Source: Pseudomonadota bacterium (GTDB lineage: Bacteria; Desulfobacterota; Desulfobulbia; Desulfobulbales; Desulfobulbaceae). From it: DNA of 5,918 bases. The position numbers and the translations under genes were made by a program. Of this stretch, positions 1-5,918 are shown piece after piece. Under the pieces are notes generated by a model that ran no database searches, had not been told where the DNA came from, and saw nothing but the letters and a program-made list of their open reading frames with translations. The first letter of the stretch is position 1. Each line of letters opens with the position of its first letter. Location: assembly GCA_009778235.1 (NCBI GenBank), contig WRKE01000170.1:1-5918 (forward strand), given 5' to 3'.

Positions 1-1172
1 ATGAATCCGCTGGTGCCGGGCAGACCGACCGAGGCCAGCATGGCAATGGCGAAATAAAGCGCGAAGACCGGCGCCTTGGCCGCGATGCCGCCCAGGTCGT
101 CAATGGTCCGGGTGTTGGTCCGTTCCTCGAGAATGCCGGCGAACAAGAACAGCACTCCGGTGCTGGTCGCATGGGCGACAATCTGATAGATGCTTCCAGT
201 CAGGGCCTGGAGGTTCATGCAAAAAACGCCCAAGGCAATCACCCCCATGTGGGAAGCGGAGGAAAAGGCAAGCATCCGCTTGAAATCCTTTTGGGCAATC
301 GCGGCAAGGCCGCAATACATCATGCCGATGACCCCGGCATAGGCAAGAATGATGGCAAACCGGGCAAACTCCAGATCAAAGACCGGAACCACGAAACGAA
401 TGACCCCATACACACCGATCTTGGCCATGACCGCGGACAGGACAAAGGTTGTTGCGGTCGGCGCCTCGGTGTAGGCATCAGGCAACCAGGTGTGGAAGGG
501 AAAGAGCGGAATTTTGATGGCAAAGGCGATCATGAAGCCGAAGAAGGCGATTGCCGCCACCTGGCCGGTCAAGTTGAGCTGCGCCATCTTGTCCATGGCG
601 AAACTCCACTCGTTGAACTGGGCGTGATAGCTGACCCCGAGGTAGACGATGGCGGCCAGCATGAGTAATGAGCCGGCAATGGTGTACAAGGTGATCTTCA
701 GGGTTGCCGGCAGCCGGCGCGGTCCGCCATAGAGGCCGAGCATGAAGAAAACCGGCAGCAGCATGACTTCCCAGAAGATGTAGAAGAGGATCATGTCGGT
801 GGCGCAGATCGCCCCAGCCATGGCCCCCTGCACAATCAGCAGGTTGGCATAGTACCCTTTTTCTTTGGTTCCAAAGACGAAGTAGACAAGGGGCAGCAGG
901 ACCGATCCGGCCATGAGGATGAACAGGCTGATGCCATCGATGCCCAGGGAGTAGGAAATTCCCATGGATTCTATCCACGGGATGTTTTCGACACACTCAA
1001 AAAGCCCTGTTCCTTTGAAGCCAAAATAGAGGTCTAGGCTCAGAACAAGCGTGGCCAGGGAAACGGCAAGCCCTGTGAAACGGGCGATCACCTTGCTCGC
1101 TGGCGACGCAAGCAAGAGCAACCCGGCGACAATGGGCAGAAAAATTATGACGGAAAGGACATGTTCAAACAT
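1..1172 (-). CDS. nuoM: NADH-quinone oxidoreductase subunit M (NuoM), C-terminus cut by window edge
   Basis: NuoM is an antiporter-like proton-pumping subunit in the complex I membrane arm. The frame is open from the ATG at 1172 to the left edge, giving 390 residues of an expected 500 or so. It starts MFEHVLSVII, and GAGGG at 1180-1184 lies 7 nt upstream as a ribosome binding site. Visible hallmarks are FYIFWEVMLLP with Glu135 (equivalent to E. coli Glu144 in TM5), AIKIPLFPFHTWLPDAY with Lys220 (equivalent to Lys234 in TM7), Lys251 in SAVMAKIGVYG (equivalent to Lys265), and HATSTGVLFL around 334-343. The window ends at GLPGTSGF, just before the expected GEF motif that carries the TM12 glutamate, so that residue cannot be checked. 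Hydrophobic segments run throughout. It follows nuoL by 14 nt and must be cotranscribed with it. NuoM is preferred over NuoL because of the WEVMLLP and FHTWLPDA forms and because a clear nuoL lies directly upstream. Confidence 0.97.
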   Translation of the reverse strand, partial: MFEHVLSVIIFLPIVAGLLLLASPASKVIARFTGLAVSLATLVLSLDLYFGFKGTGLFECVENIPWIESMGISYSLGIDGISLFILMAGSVLLPLVYFVFGTKEKGYYANLLIVQGAMAGAICATDMILFYIFWEVMLLPVFFMLGLYGGPRRLPATLKITLYTIAGSLLMLAAIVYLGVSYHAQFNEWSFAMDKMAQLNLTGQVAAIAFFGFMIAFAIKIPLFPFHTWLPDAYTEAPTATTFVLSAVMAKIGVYGVIRFVVPVFDLEFARFAIILAYAGVIGMMYCGLAAIAQKDFKRMLAFSSASHMGVIALGVFCMNLQALTGSIYQIVAHATSTGVLFLFAGILEERTNTRTIDDLGGIAAKAPVFALYFAIAMLASVGLPGTSGF

Positions 1173-1186
1173 TCTTTCACCCTCTA

Positions 1187-3097
1187 TCAGTGCAGCGATT
1201 GAGAAAGGAGCAGGCTCATAATACTCAGCCCAAGGACCATATAAAGAGCGTAGATCCTGACGTAGCCAACTTGGAAGACCTTAAAGGCAGTGCCAAGTAC
1301 CATGTACAATCTGGAGACACCCTTGACCGGGGCATCGGTGACATTGGGGTCAATCACCTGCCAGATCTTAGAGCCGATAGCTTTGTAAGGTTGAACGATG
1401 ATCCGGTCATACAGTTCATCAACATAAAACTTGTGATAGGCAAAATCGGCAAATCCTGAAAACGAAGGTTCAGGAGCGCCTTGTCCGAATTTGGTGTAGG
1501 CCTTCCAGATACCGAGGGCAACGGCCGCGACACTGGCGACAATGGTGAGCAGTTCCAGGCCAACGCTGGCATGATGGTGCTCAGACAGACTCGGGGCCAG
1601 CCAGTGGGAAACCATCTGATCTCCGCCAAAAATCCCGGGCAGGTTGAAAAATCCGGCCAGGAGCGCGCCCACCGCCAGGATAATCAGGGGCACGGTCATC
1701 ACCTGCGGCGCATCGGTCGCATGTTCATAGGCATGATGGTCACGCGGCTCGCCGTGGAAGACCACAAAAATCATCCGGAAGGTATAGTAGGCCGTCATCC
1801 CGGCAACCAGCACGCCCACGGCCCAGATACCGAAATGACCGGTGGCCAGAGAGCTGTACAGGATCTCATCCTTGCTGAAAAATCCGGAGAAAGGCGGACA
1901 GCCAGCCAGGGCCAGCGCCCCGATCAGCATGGTGATGTAGGTCTTGGGCATCTTGTTCTTCAAGCCGCCCATCTTCCAGATGTTTTGCTCATGGTGCAGG
2001 GCATAGATGACCGAGCCGGCGCCAAGAAAGAGCAGGGCCTTGAAAAAGGCATGGGTAAAGACGTGGAAGATACCGGCCGAGTAGGCGGCAACGCCAACGC
2101 CGGCGAACATGTATCCCAACTGGCTGACCGTGGAGTAGGCCAGCACCTTTTTGATGTCTGCCTGAAACATGCCGAAGATCGCCGCCAGCAAGGCGGTGAG
2201 CATGCCAATCCAGGCGACGATGTTGCCGGCCAGTTCAACCCCGGCATAGAGGAAGCTGAAGCGGGCGACCATGTAGACGCCGGCGGTAACCATGGTGGCG
2301 GCATGGATCAGGGCCGAAACCGGAGTGGGGCCGGCCATGGCGTCAGGAAGCCAGACATACAGGGGAATCTGGGCCGATTTGCCGGTGGCGCCGACAAAGA
2401 GCAGGAGACAAACGATCAGGGCGATGGTCGGTTCTAAGTGTTTAACATTGGCCTTCAAGGCAAGGTAGTCAAAACCGCTCGCGCCAATTCCCCAGAACAG
2501 AAACGCCATGCCCAGCACAAAGCCGAGGTCGCCGACCCGGTTGACGATGAAGGCCTTGTTGCCGGCCAGAACATTGGAGCGGTCCTCGCTGTAAAAGCTG
2601 ATCAGCAAGTAGGAGCACAAACCAACACCTTCCCAGCCGACAAACATGACGACCGGGCCGTCGCCAAGCACCAGCACCAGCATGCTGCCCAGAAACAGGT
2701 TCATGTAGGCAAAGAATTTGCCGTAGTTCTTGTCTCCTCCCATGTAGCCGATCGAATAGATATGAATGAGCGAACCGATGAAGGTGACGAACAGGAGCAT
2801 CAAGCAGCTCAAGGGGTCGGCCAGGAAACCCATGTTGATATGGAGGTCGCCGACGCTGAACCAGGTGAACGCCTTATGGGAGAGAAAGCGTGCCTCCGGC
2901 GCCAACACCTTCAGGGCGAAAAAAACCTTGAGGGCCAGGACAAAGGAAAGGACCGGGCCAATGCAGGCCAGAATGCCGTAAACCTTTTCCGGCAAGACGG
3001 TCCGCTTGCAGGTAAAGACATGCAACAGTCCGATGAGGACCGCGCCCAGCAAGGGAAAAAGCGGGATCAATCCCAAATAATCGACACATTGTTCCAT
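1187..3097 (-). CDS. nuoL: NADH-quinone oxidoreductase subunit L (NuoL)
   Basis: NuoL is the distal antiporter-like proton-pumping subunit of complex I, with a long lateral helix lying along the membrane arm. The protein has 636 residues, close to the usual 610-660. Key family residues are present: Glu156 in FVGWEGVGLCSYLL (E. coli Glu144), Asp190 in NRVGDLG (Asp178), Lys240 in GATGKSAQIPLYVWLPDA (Lys229), the His345/His349 pair with Lys353 in HVFTHAFFKALLFLGAG, and Lys409 in PPFSGFFSKDEIL (Lys399). The C-terminal region has KFYVDELYD at about 556-564, typical of NuoL just before the lateral helix, and ends in a final hydrophobic helix at about 614-632. The ATG start is supported by AAGGGG at 3105-3110, 7 nt upstream. 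It lies 4 nt after nuoK and 14 nt before nuoM. A histidine-rich loop (SEHHHA, about 505-510) lies between late helices; such loops vary and I assign it no role. Confidence 0.98.
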   Translation of the reverse strand: MEQCVDYLGLIPLFPLLGAVLIGLLHVFTCKRTVLPEKVYGILACIGPVLSFVLALKVFFALKVLAPEARFLSHKAFTWFSVGDLHINMGFLADPLSCLMLLFVTFIGSLIHIYSIGYMGGDKNYGKFFAYMNLFLGSMLVLVLGDGPVVMFVGWEGVGLCSYLLISFYSEDRSNVLAGNKAFIVNRVGDLGFVLGMAFLFWGIGASGFDYLALKANVKHLEPTIALIVCLLLFVGATGKSAQIPLYVWLPDAMAGPTPVSALIHAATMVTAGVYMVARFSFLYAGVELAGNIVAWIGMLTALLAAIFGMFQADIKKVLAYSTVSQLGYMFAGVGVAAYSAGIFHVFTHAFFKALLFLGAGSVIYALHHEQNIWKMGGLKNKMPKTYITMLIGALALAGCPPFSGFFSKDEILYSSLATGHFGIWAVGVLVAGMTAYYTFRMIFVVFHGEPRDHHAYEHATDAPQVMTVPLIILAVGALLAGFFNLPGIFGGDQMVSHWLAPSLSEHHHASVGLELLTIVASVAAVALGIWKAYTKFGQGAPEPSFSGFADFAYHKFYVDELYDRIIVQPYKAIGSKIWQVIDPNVTDAPVKGVSRLYMVLGTAFKVFQVGYVRIYALYMVLGLSIMSLLLSQSLH

Positions 3098-3101
3098 GGA
3101 A

Positions 3102-3398
3102 TCACCCCTTCAGCAAACTGAACACGTTGGTGTCGAGCTTGCTCTTGTGTTTGTGCAGCAGGATCACAACGGCAAGCGCCACGGCCATTTCTGCGGCGGC
3201 AACCGCCATCACCATCATCGCCAGAACATGCCCATCCATACCCTCATGCACCCGGGCAAAGGTGACAAAAGCCAGATTGGCGGCGTTCAGCATCAACTCG
3301 ATGGACATGAACACGGTGAATACGTTTCGCCTGGCCACCACGCCAACAATGCCAAGGCAGAACAAGATAATGCTGAGATAGAGATAGGCATGCATCAT
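3102..3398 (-). CDS. nuoK: NADH-quinone oxidoreductase subunit K (NuoK)
   Basis: NuoK is a small three-helix membrane subunit, related to MrpC, that takes part in the proton path between NuoH and the antiporter-like subunits. The protein has 98 residues against about 100 for the family. The two conserved membrane glutamates are present: Glu34 in FMSIELMLNAANL (E. coli Glu36) and Glu70 in VAAAEMAVALAVVIL (Glu72). Three hydrophobic segments are visible at about 3-21, 27-48 and 58-81, followed by a short basic tail. The gene opens with two consecutive ATG codons, at 3398 and 3395. The first overlaps the nuoJ stop as ATGA, and a G-rich run at 3406-3411 sits 7 nt upstream as the likely ribosome binding site. 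The overlap suggests translational coupling to nuoJ. Starting at the second ATG would shorten the protein by only one residue. Confidence 0.97.
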   Translation of the reverse strand: MMHAYLYLSIILFCLGIVGVVARRNVFTVFMSIELMLNAANLAFVTFARVHEGMDGHVLAMMVMAVAAAEMAVALAVVILLHKHKSKLDTNVFSLLKG

Positions 3399-3904
3399 TT
3401 CGTGACCCCCCGTTTACCTGCAAGGATGACAGCACCAACCAAGGAGACCAGCAGGAGAAGCGAAACAATCTCGAACGGAATCAGCCAGTCACGGAACAGA
3501 AGAAGTCCGACTTCCTTGACGCCACCAAAATCATTGCCCATGATTGCAATCGCCTGCTCAGGCAGACTGGCGACAATCTTGACCAGGAACAAACCGATGG
3601 GCACCACCAGGATGCCGCCGCCCAAAACATAGAGCAATGTGGTCTCTTCCCGGGGCAGATCATCCGGTTGGATGTTCAGGAACATGATGATGAAAACGAT
3701 CAACGACATGATCGCCCCGGCGTAGACAATCAACTGCAGGGCAAAAATCAGTTTCGCTGACAGCAGTGCGTACAACCCTGCCAGGGAAATCAGGGTAACG
3801 ACAAAGCTCATCGCTCCGTTCATCGGGTGTCGGAACAGGACCAGTCCAACCGCACCCAACACGGAAAGCGCAAAAAACAATATGAATAGACCGTCGGCTA
3901 ACAT
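3395..3904 (-). CDS. nuoJ: NADH-quinone oxidoreductase subunit J (NuoJ)
   Basis: NuoJ is a five-helix membrane subunit of complex I next to NuoK and NuoH; its third helix takes part in coupling quinone reduction to proton transfer. I annotate 169 residues starting MLADGLFILFFAL. The frame stays open for 22 more codons upstream, to an ATG at 3970, but that extension is hydrophilic, lies inside nuoI and is not NuoJ-like, so the ATG at 3904 is chosen. The conserved third-helix region QLIVYAGAIMSLIVFIIMFL (about 57-76) matches the family pattern of YxGAxMxLxxFxxMxL, and the C-terminal helix FEIVSLLLLVSLVGAVILAGK is also typical. A loop of about 15-20 residues around 112-135 separates the fourth and fifth helices. 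The gene begins 4 nt after the nuoI stop and ends in a 4-nt overlap with nuoK. Confidence 0.96.
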   Translation of the reverse strand: MLADGLFILFFALSVLGAVGLVLFRHPMNGAMSFVVTLISLAGLYALLSAKLIFALQLIVYAGAIMSLIVFIIMFLNIQPDDLPREETTLLYVLGGGILVVPIGLFLVKIVASLPEQAIAIMGNDFGGVKEVGLLLFRDWLIPFEIVSLLLLVSLVGAVILAGKRGVTK

Positions 3905-3908
3905 GGTA

Positions 3909-4433
3909 TCAAGCGCCCCCTTTCTTGTACTCTTCTTCGGAAAAAGCACCCGGTGTCGCCAGCAGTGCATCGAGTCCCATTACAAACGATGGCCTGTCGG
4001 TACCGGTCACGGCAAAGATACCGGTGTCCATACGGATGGCATCCATGGGGCAGGCTTCGACGCAGTAGCCGCAGTAAATGCATTCCAGCAAATCGATATC
4101 AAACCGAACCGGCATTTTCTCTGTCCGGCCGTCAACCCGCTCGCCGGCTTCAATCATGATGCACTTGGCAGGGCAGTTGGTTTGACACATAAAGCAGGCC
4201 ACGCATTTCATGGTGCCGTCTTCATGGGTGGTCAGACGATGCCGACCGCGCCACCGCGCTGGGATTTCGGGTTTTTGTTCGGGATAATGCCGAACATAGA
4301 GTTTTGAGTTGTCAAGGAAGTTGGAGATAAAGTGACCGAAGGTCACCGCCATTCCCTTGAAGACTTCGACCAGGTACAGTCGCTCGCAAAGGTTTTTGCC
4401 TTTGCGCTCCATAATTTTTACTTTTCCACTCAT
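3909..4433 (-). CDS. nuoI: NADH-quinone oxidoreductase subunit I (NuoI), 2x[4Fe-4S] ferredoxin-like
   Basis: NuoI carries the two [4Fe-4S] clusters N6a and N6b that pass electrons towards cluster N2 and the quinone, at the junction of the hydrophilic and membrane arms. The protein has 174 residues, near the family's usual 160-180. The first cluster motif is CVACFMCQTNCP with Cys77, Cys80, Cys83 and Cys87; the second is CIYCGYCVEACP with Cys118, Cys121, Cys124 and Cys128. As in two-cluster ferredoxins, the last Cys of each motif is expected to bind the other cluster. An amphipathic N-terminal stretch (about 20-40) and the following YPEQKPEIPARWRGRH segment fit the family's membrane-contact region. 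The ATG start has a strong AAGGAG at 4439-4444, 5 nt upstream; an internal ATG at codon 8 lacks comparable support. The gap is 13 nt from nuoH and 4 nt to nuoJ. Confidence 0.98.
   Translation of the reverse strand: MSGKVKIMERKGKNLCERLYLVEVFKGMAVTFGHFISNFLDNSKLYVRHYPEQKPEIPARWRGRHRLTTHEDGTMKCVACFMCQTNCPAKCIMIEAGERVDGRTEKMPVRFDIDLLECIYCGYCVEACPMDAIRMDTGIFAVTGTDRPSFVMGLDALLATPGAFSEEEYKKGGA
3916..3923 (-). promoter_or_regulatory. Ribosome binding site for nuoJ
   Basis: On the minus strand this reads AAAGGGGG, 11 nt before the ATG at 3904 and inside the last codons of nuoI. The spacing is somewhat longer than the 5-7 nt of the neighbouring genes, but it is the only purine-rich motif near that ATG. 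It supports the short NuoJ start over the longer open frame. Translation may also be helped by ribosomes finishing nuoI only 4 nt upstream of the start. Confidence 0.6.
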
Positions 4434-4438
4434 GCCAG

Positions 4439-4444
4439 CTCCTT
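4439..4444 (-). promoter_or_regulatory. Ribosome binding site for nuoI
   Basis: On the minus strand this reads AAGGAG, the closest match to the Shine-Dalgarno consensus in the window, 5 nt before the nuoI ATG. It lies in the 13-nt gap after the nuoH stop and fixes the nuoI start at 4433 rather than at the internal ATG seven codons later. Confidence 0.85.
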
Positions 4445-4446
4445 TA

Positions 4447-5733
4447 TTAACTCAATGCAACCACGATTGCACTTGTGACAAAGATATTCAGCAGTGAAAG
4501 CGGCAGCAGAGTTTGCCAACCCAATTTCTGCAGTTGATCATAGCGAAAGCGGGGCAAGGTCCACCGTACCCAGACATAGACAAAGCACATCAGTGTTGTC
4601 TTGACCAGAAAGGTGATGATCTGCAACAAGGCGACCAGGATGCGATCCGCATCACCACCGGAAACGGCGATGAGATAGACGAAGAGCACAATCTCAAGCG
4701 CCGCGACCGTAACCCAGAGGAGCTTGGTGTAGATCTTAGCTTCCCAGACCCTGGGATCGTTGGGCCGGTCATAGTGGCTCTTGTTGTTCTTGGCCATCCA
4801 CAGGGCGAAAACCCAGGCGAATGCAGGCATCAGCAACATGAGCAGCACGGTGACAGCCCTGGCGTTATTGACCAGGGTCTCGGTGGAGAACCAGGGAATC
4901 TGGTAACCGCCGAAGTACAAGGTGACGATGATCGCACTGGAGGTGAACATGGCCACATACTCGCCCATGAAGAACATGCCGAATTTCATCGAGCTGTACT
5001 CGACGTGAAACCCGGCGACCAACTCGCTCTCACCTTCAGCCAGGTCAAATGGGGTACGGTTTGCCTCGGCAAAGGCGGCAACGATGAAAATAATGGCGCC
5101 CAAGGGTTGCAGCACCACCCCCCACATGGGGATGAATCCGAAAAGAAGCTGTCCTTGGTATTGGGCTATCTCGGTGAGATTGACCGTGCCGTATACCACC
5201 AGCGCGCTGATGATGGCCAGCCCCATCGGGATTTCATAGCTGATGACCTGGGCGGCGGCGCGCAATCCGCCGAGCACCCCGTACTTATTGTGGGAAGACC
5301 AGCCGGCCAGAATAATGCCGTACACCGCGAAACCAGCCAGAGCCAGGAACCAGAGAATACCGAGATCCGTGGGGATAGCCTGCATGAGATAGGTTGTGCC
5401 GTTGATGACCAGGGCATCGGCAAAGGGGACGGCGGCAAAGGAAACCACGGCAATGGTGAACACAATAACCGGAGCCAGGACAAAATAGAATTTGTGCCTG
5501 ACATGGTCCGGGATAATGTCTTCTTTGGTGATCAACTTGACTGCATCGGCGAGGTTCTGCACCAGACCAGCGGCCCTGAAGCCGAAGATGCCGGCACGGT
5601 TGGGGCCCGATCTGTCCTGAAAGAAGGCAGCACCACGGCGCTCCATCCAGACCAGCACCGCGATGAAACAAAGCGGCACAAAGGCTCCGAAGGCAACTCG
5701 GAGAACTATGAGAAGAATATCAAGCTGCGACAT
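4447..5733 (-). CDS. nuoH: NADH-quinone oxidoreductase subunit H (NuoH), long form with internal insert
   Basis: NuoH is the membrane subunit that forms the quinone-binding chamber with NuoB and NuoD and carries the proton-entry (E-channel) glutamates. Hallmarks are WMERRGAAFFQDRSGPNRAG (29-48), SYEIPMGL with Glu167, and the signature RTPFDLAEGESELVAGFHVE (226-245) followed by YSSMKFGMFFMGEY; Glu233, Glu235, Glu237 and Glu245 are acidic residues of the E-channel loop. The C-terminus WTLPRFRYDQLQKLGWQTLL (391-410) is also canonical. At 428 residues it is about 100 longer than E. coli NuoH (325). Most of the excess is an insert at about residues 282-368, between the sixth conserved helix (ending FGGYQIPW) and the last conserved part. 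It contains two hydrophobic segments (about 289-313 and 336-357) around a polar loop (NNKSHYDRPNDPRVWEAK). The frame is continuous. GAGG at 5740-5743, 6 nt from the ATG, supports the start, which overlaps the upstream gene by 14 nt. Confidence 0.97.
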   Translation of the reverse strand: MSQLDILLIVLRVAFGAFVPLCFIAVLVWMERRGAAFFQDRSGPNRAGIFGFRAAGLVQNLADAVKLITKEDIIPDHVRHKFYFVLAPVIVFTIAVVSFAAVPFADALVINGTTYLMQAIPTDLGILWFLALAGFAVYGIILAGWSSHNKYGVLGGLRAAAQVISYEIPMGLAIISALVVYGTVNLTEIAQYQGQLLFGFIPMWGVVLQPLGAIIFIVAAFAEANRTPFDLAEGESELVAGFHVEYSSMKFGMFFMGEYVAMFTSSAIIVTLYFGGYQIPWFSTETLVNNARAVTVLLMLLMPAFAWVFALWMAKNNKSHYDRPNDPRVWEAKIYTKLLWVTVAALEIVLFVYLIAVSGGDADRILVALLQIITFLVKTTLMCFVYVWVRWTLPRFRYDQLQKLGWQTLLPLSLLNIFVTSAIVVALS

Positions 5734-5918
5734 GTGCGACCTCGCTTTCAGTAAGTGCGATCCCCTGTGCCGGGATCTGTTCCAAATCGATATCCTTAAG
5801 GAGAGCGACCGCGGCTTGCAAACCGGCCCGAGCTTCCTGATTGTTCGCGACCTCGCCGCCGATGAGGTTGGTCACCTCGATCAAGCTCTTGAACGGCTGA
5901 TTCTTCACCACGGCAACC
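5720..5918 (-). CDS. C-terminal tail of the gene upstream of nuoH, probably complex I subunit G; start outside window
   Basis: This is an open frame from the right edge to a TGA at 5720-5722, giving 65 residues that end in SEVAHVAA. A GTG at 5911 could be read as a start, but the frame continues to the edge without a stop, so this is more likely the end of a longer protein. The peptide is soluble-looking, with no membrane segment or cysteine. It includes NQPFKSLIEVTNLIGGEV and a helix-prone AGLQAAVALLKDIDLEQIP. I do not recognise it by sequence. Its place directly before nuoH, overlapping it by 14 nt, is where nuoG normally sits in nuo operons, and NuoG tails are poorly conserved, so NuoG (the iron-sulfur, molybdopterin-oxidoreductase-like subunit) is the best inference. 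A small separate protein, or a different subunit, cannot be excluded. Confidence 0.55.
   Translation of the reverse strand, partial: VAVVKNQPFKSLIEVTNLIGGEVANNQEARAGLQAAVALLKDIDLEQIPAQGIALTESEVAHVAA

Noticed and set aside
478..996. A 172-codon minus-strand frame inside the left part of the window
   Set aside because: It is in a different frame from the continuous nuoM reading, which carries all the NuoM motifs across the same bases. The alternative product is rich in Arg, His and Pro with no family resemblance.
1481..3121. Two long plus-strand open frames (318 and 227 codons) opposite nuoL
   Set aside because: Both are complementary to conserved NuoL coding sequence and give low-complexity polar peptides rich in Gly, Gln, His and Asp. 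They are antisense shadows.
3905..3970. A longer NuoJ starting at the ATG at 3970
   Set aside because: The extra 22 residues are basic and hydrophilic, overlap the end of nuoI, and precede the first NuoJ helix without resembling the family's N-terminus. The ATG at 3904 begins directly at that helix.
4434..4446. Possible terminator or regulatory site between nuoH and nuoI
   Set aside because: The 13-nt gap is too short for a hairpin terminator and is explained by the nuoI ribosome binding site.
4513..5754. A 413-codon open frame on the plus strand opposite nuoH
   Set aside because: It lies almost wholly antisense to a clear nuoH. Its product is very polar and glycine/aspartate/histidine-rich, with no recognisable domain, as expected when a hydrophobic membrane-protein gene is read backwards. 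The lack of stops follows from the rarity of TTA, CTA and TCA codons in the real gene.
1..5918. Mrp-type antiporter or membrane-bound hydrogenase operon, which share NuoH-, NuoK-, NuoL- and NuoM-like subunits
   Set aside because: The presence and order of H-I-J-K-L-M, the NuoH quinone-chamber signature, the two-cluster NuoI and the long NuoL C-terminus with KFYVDELYD match complex I. No hydrogenase or Mrp-specific gene is visible.

Overview
The window is a segment of a bacterial respiratory complex I (NADH-quinone oxidoreductase, nuo) operon, read entirely from the minus strand. In transcription order, from the right edge to the left, it holds the C-terminal tail of an upstream gene (probably nuoG), then nuoH, nuoI, nuoJ, nuoK, nuoL and the first three quarters of nuoM, which runs off the left edge. 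All internal genes are intact, and I found no frameshift, stop or insertion.

The layout is very compact. The tail and nuoH overlap by 14 nt, nuoH and nuoI are 13 nt apart, nuoI and nuoJ 4 nt apart, nuoJ and nuoK overlap by 4 nt in an ATGA arrangement, nuoK and nuoL are 4 nt apart, and nuoL and nuoM 14 nt apart. There is no room for an internal promoter or a hairpin terminator. The window is therefore the middle of one polycistronic message whose promoter and terminator lie outside it. No RNA gene, mobile element, repeat array or CRISPR was seen, and no stretch longer than 14 nt lacks a gene.

Together the genes encode most of the membrane arm of complex I: the quinone-site and proton-entry subunit NuoH, the two-cluster ferredoxin-like NuoI that joins it to the hydrophilic arm, the small subunits NuoJ and NuoK, and the antiporter-like proton pumps NuoL and NuoM. 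The proton-path glutamates and lysines and the iron-sulfur cysteines that I could locate by motif are all present, so the complex looks functional.

The order G-H-I-J-K-L-M is the standard bacterial order. The moderate GC content and the protein sequences suggest a Gram-negative bacterium, perhaps of the Desulfobacterota, but that placement is an impression and not a demonstrated result. The one clearly atypical element is NuoH. At 428 residues it is about 100 longer than the E. coli protein, and most of the excess is an internal insert of about 85 residues, which appears to add two membrane helices before the conserved C-terminal segment. I see no undescribed system here; apart from that insert, this is an ordinary core-metabolism region.
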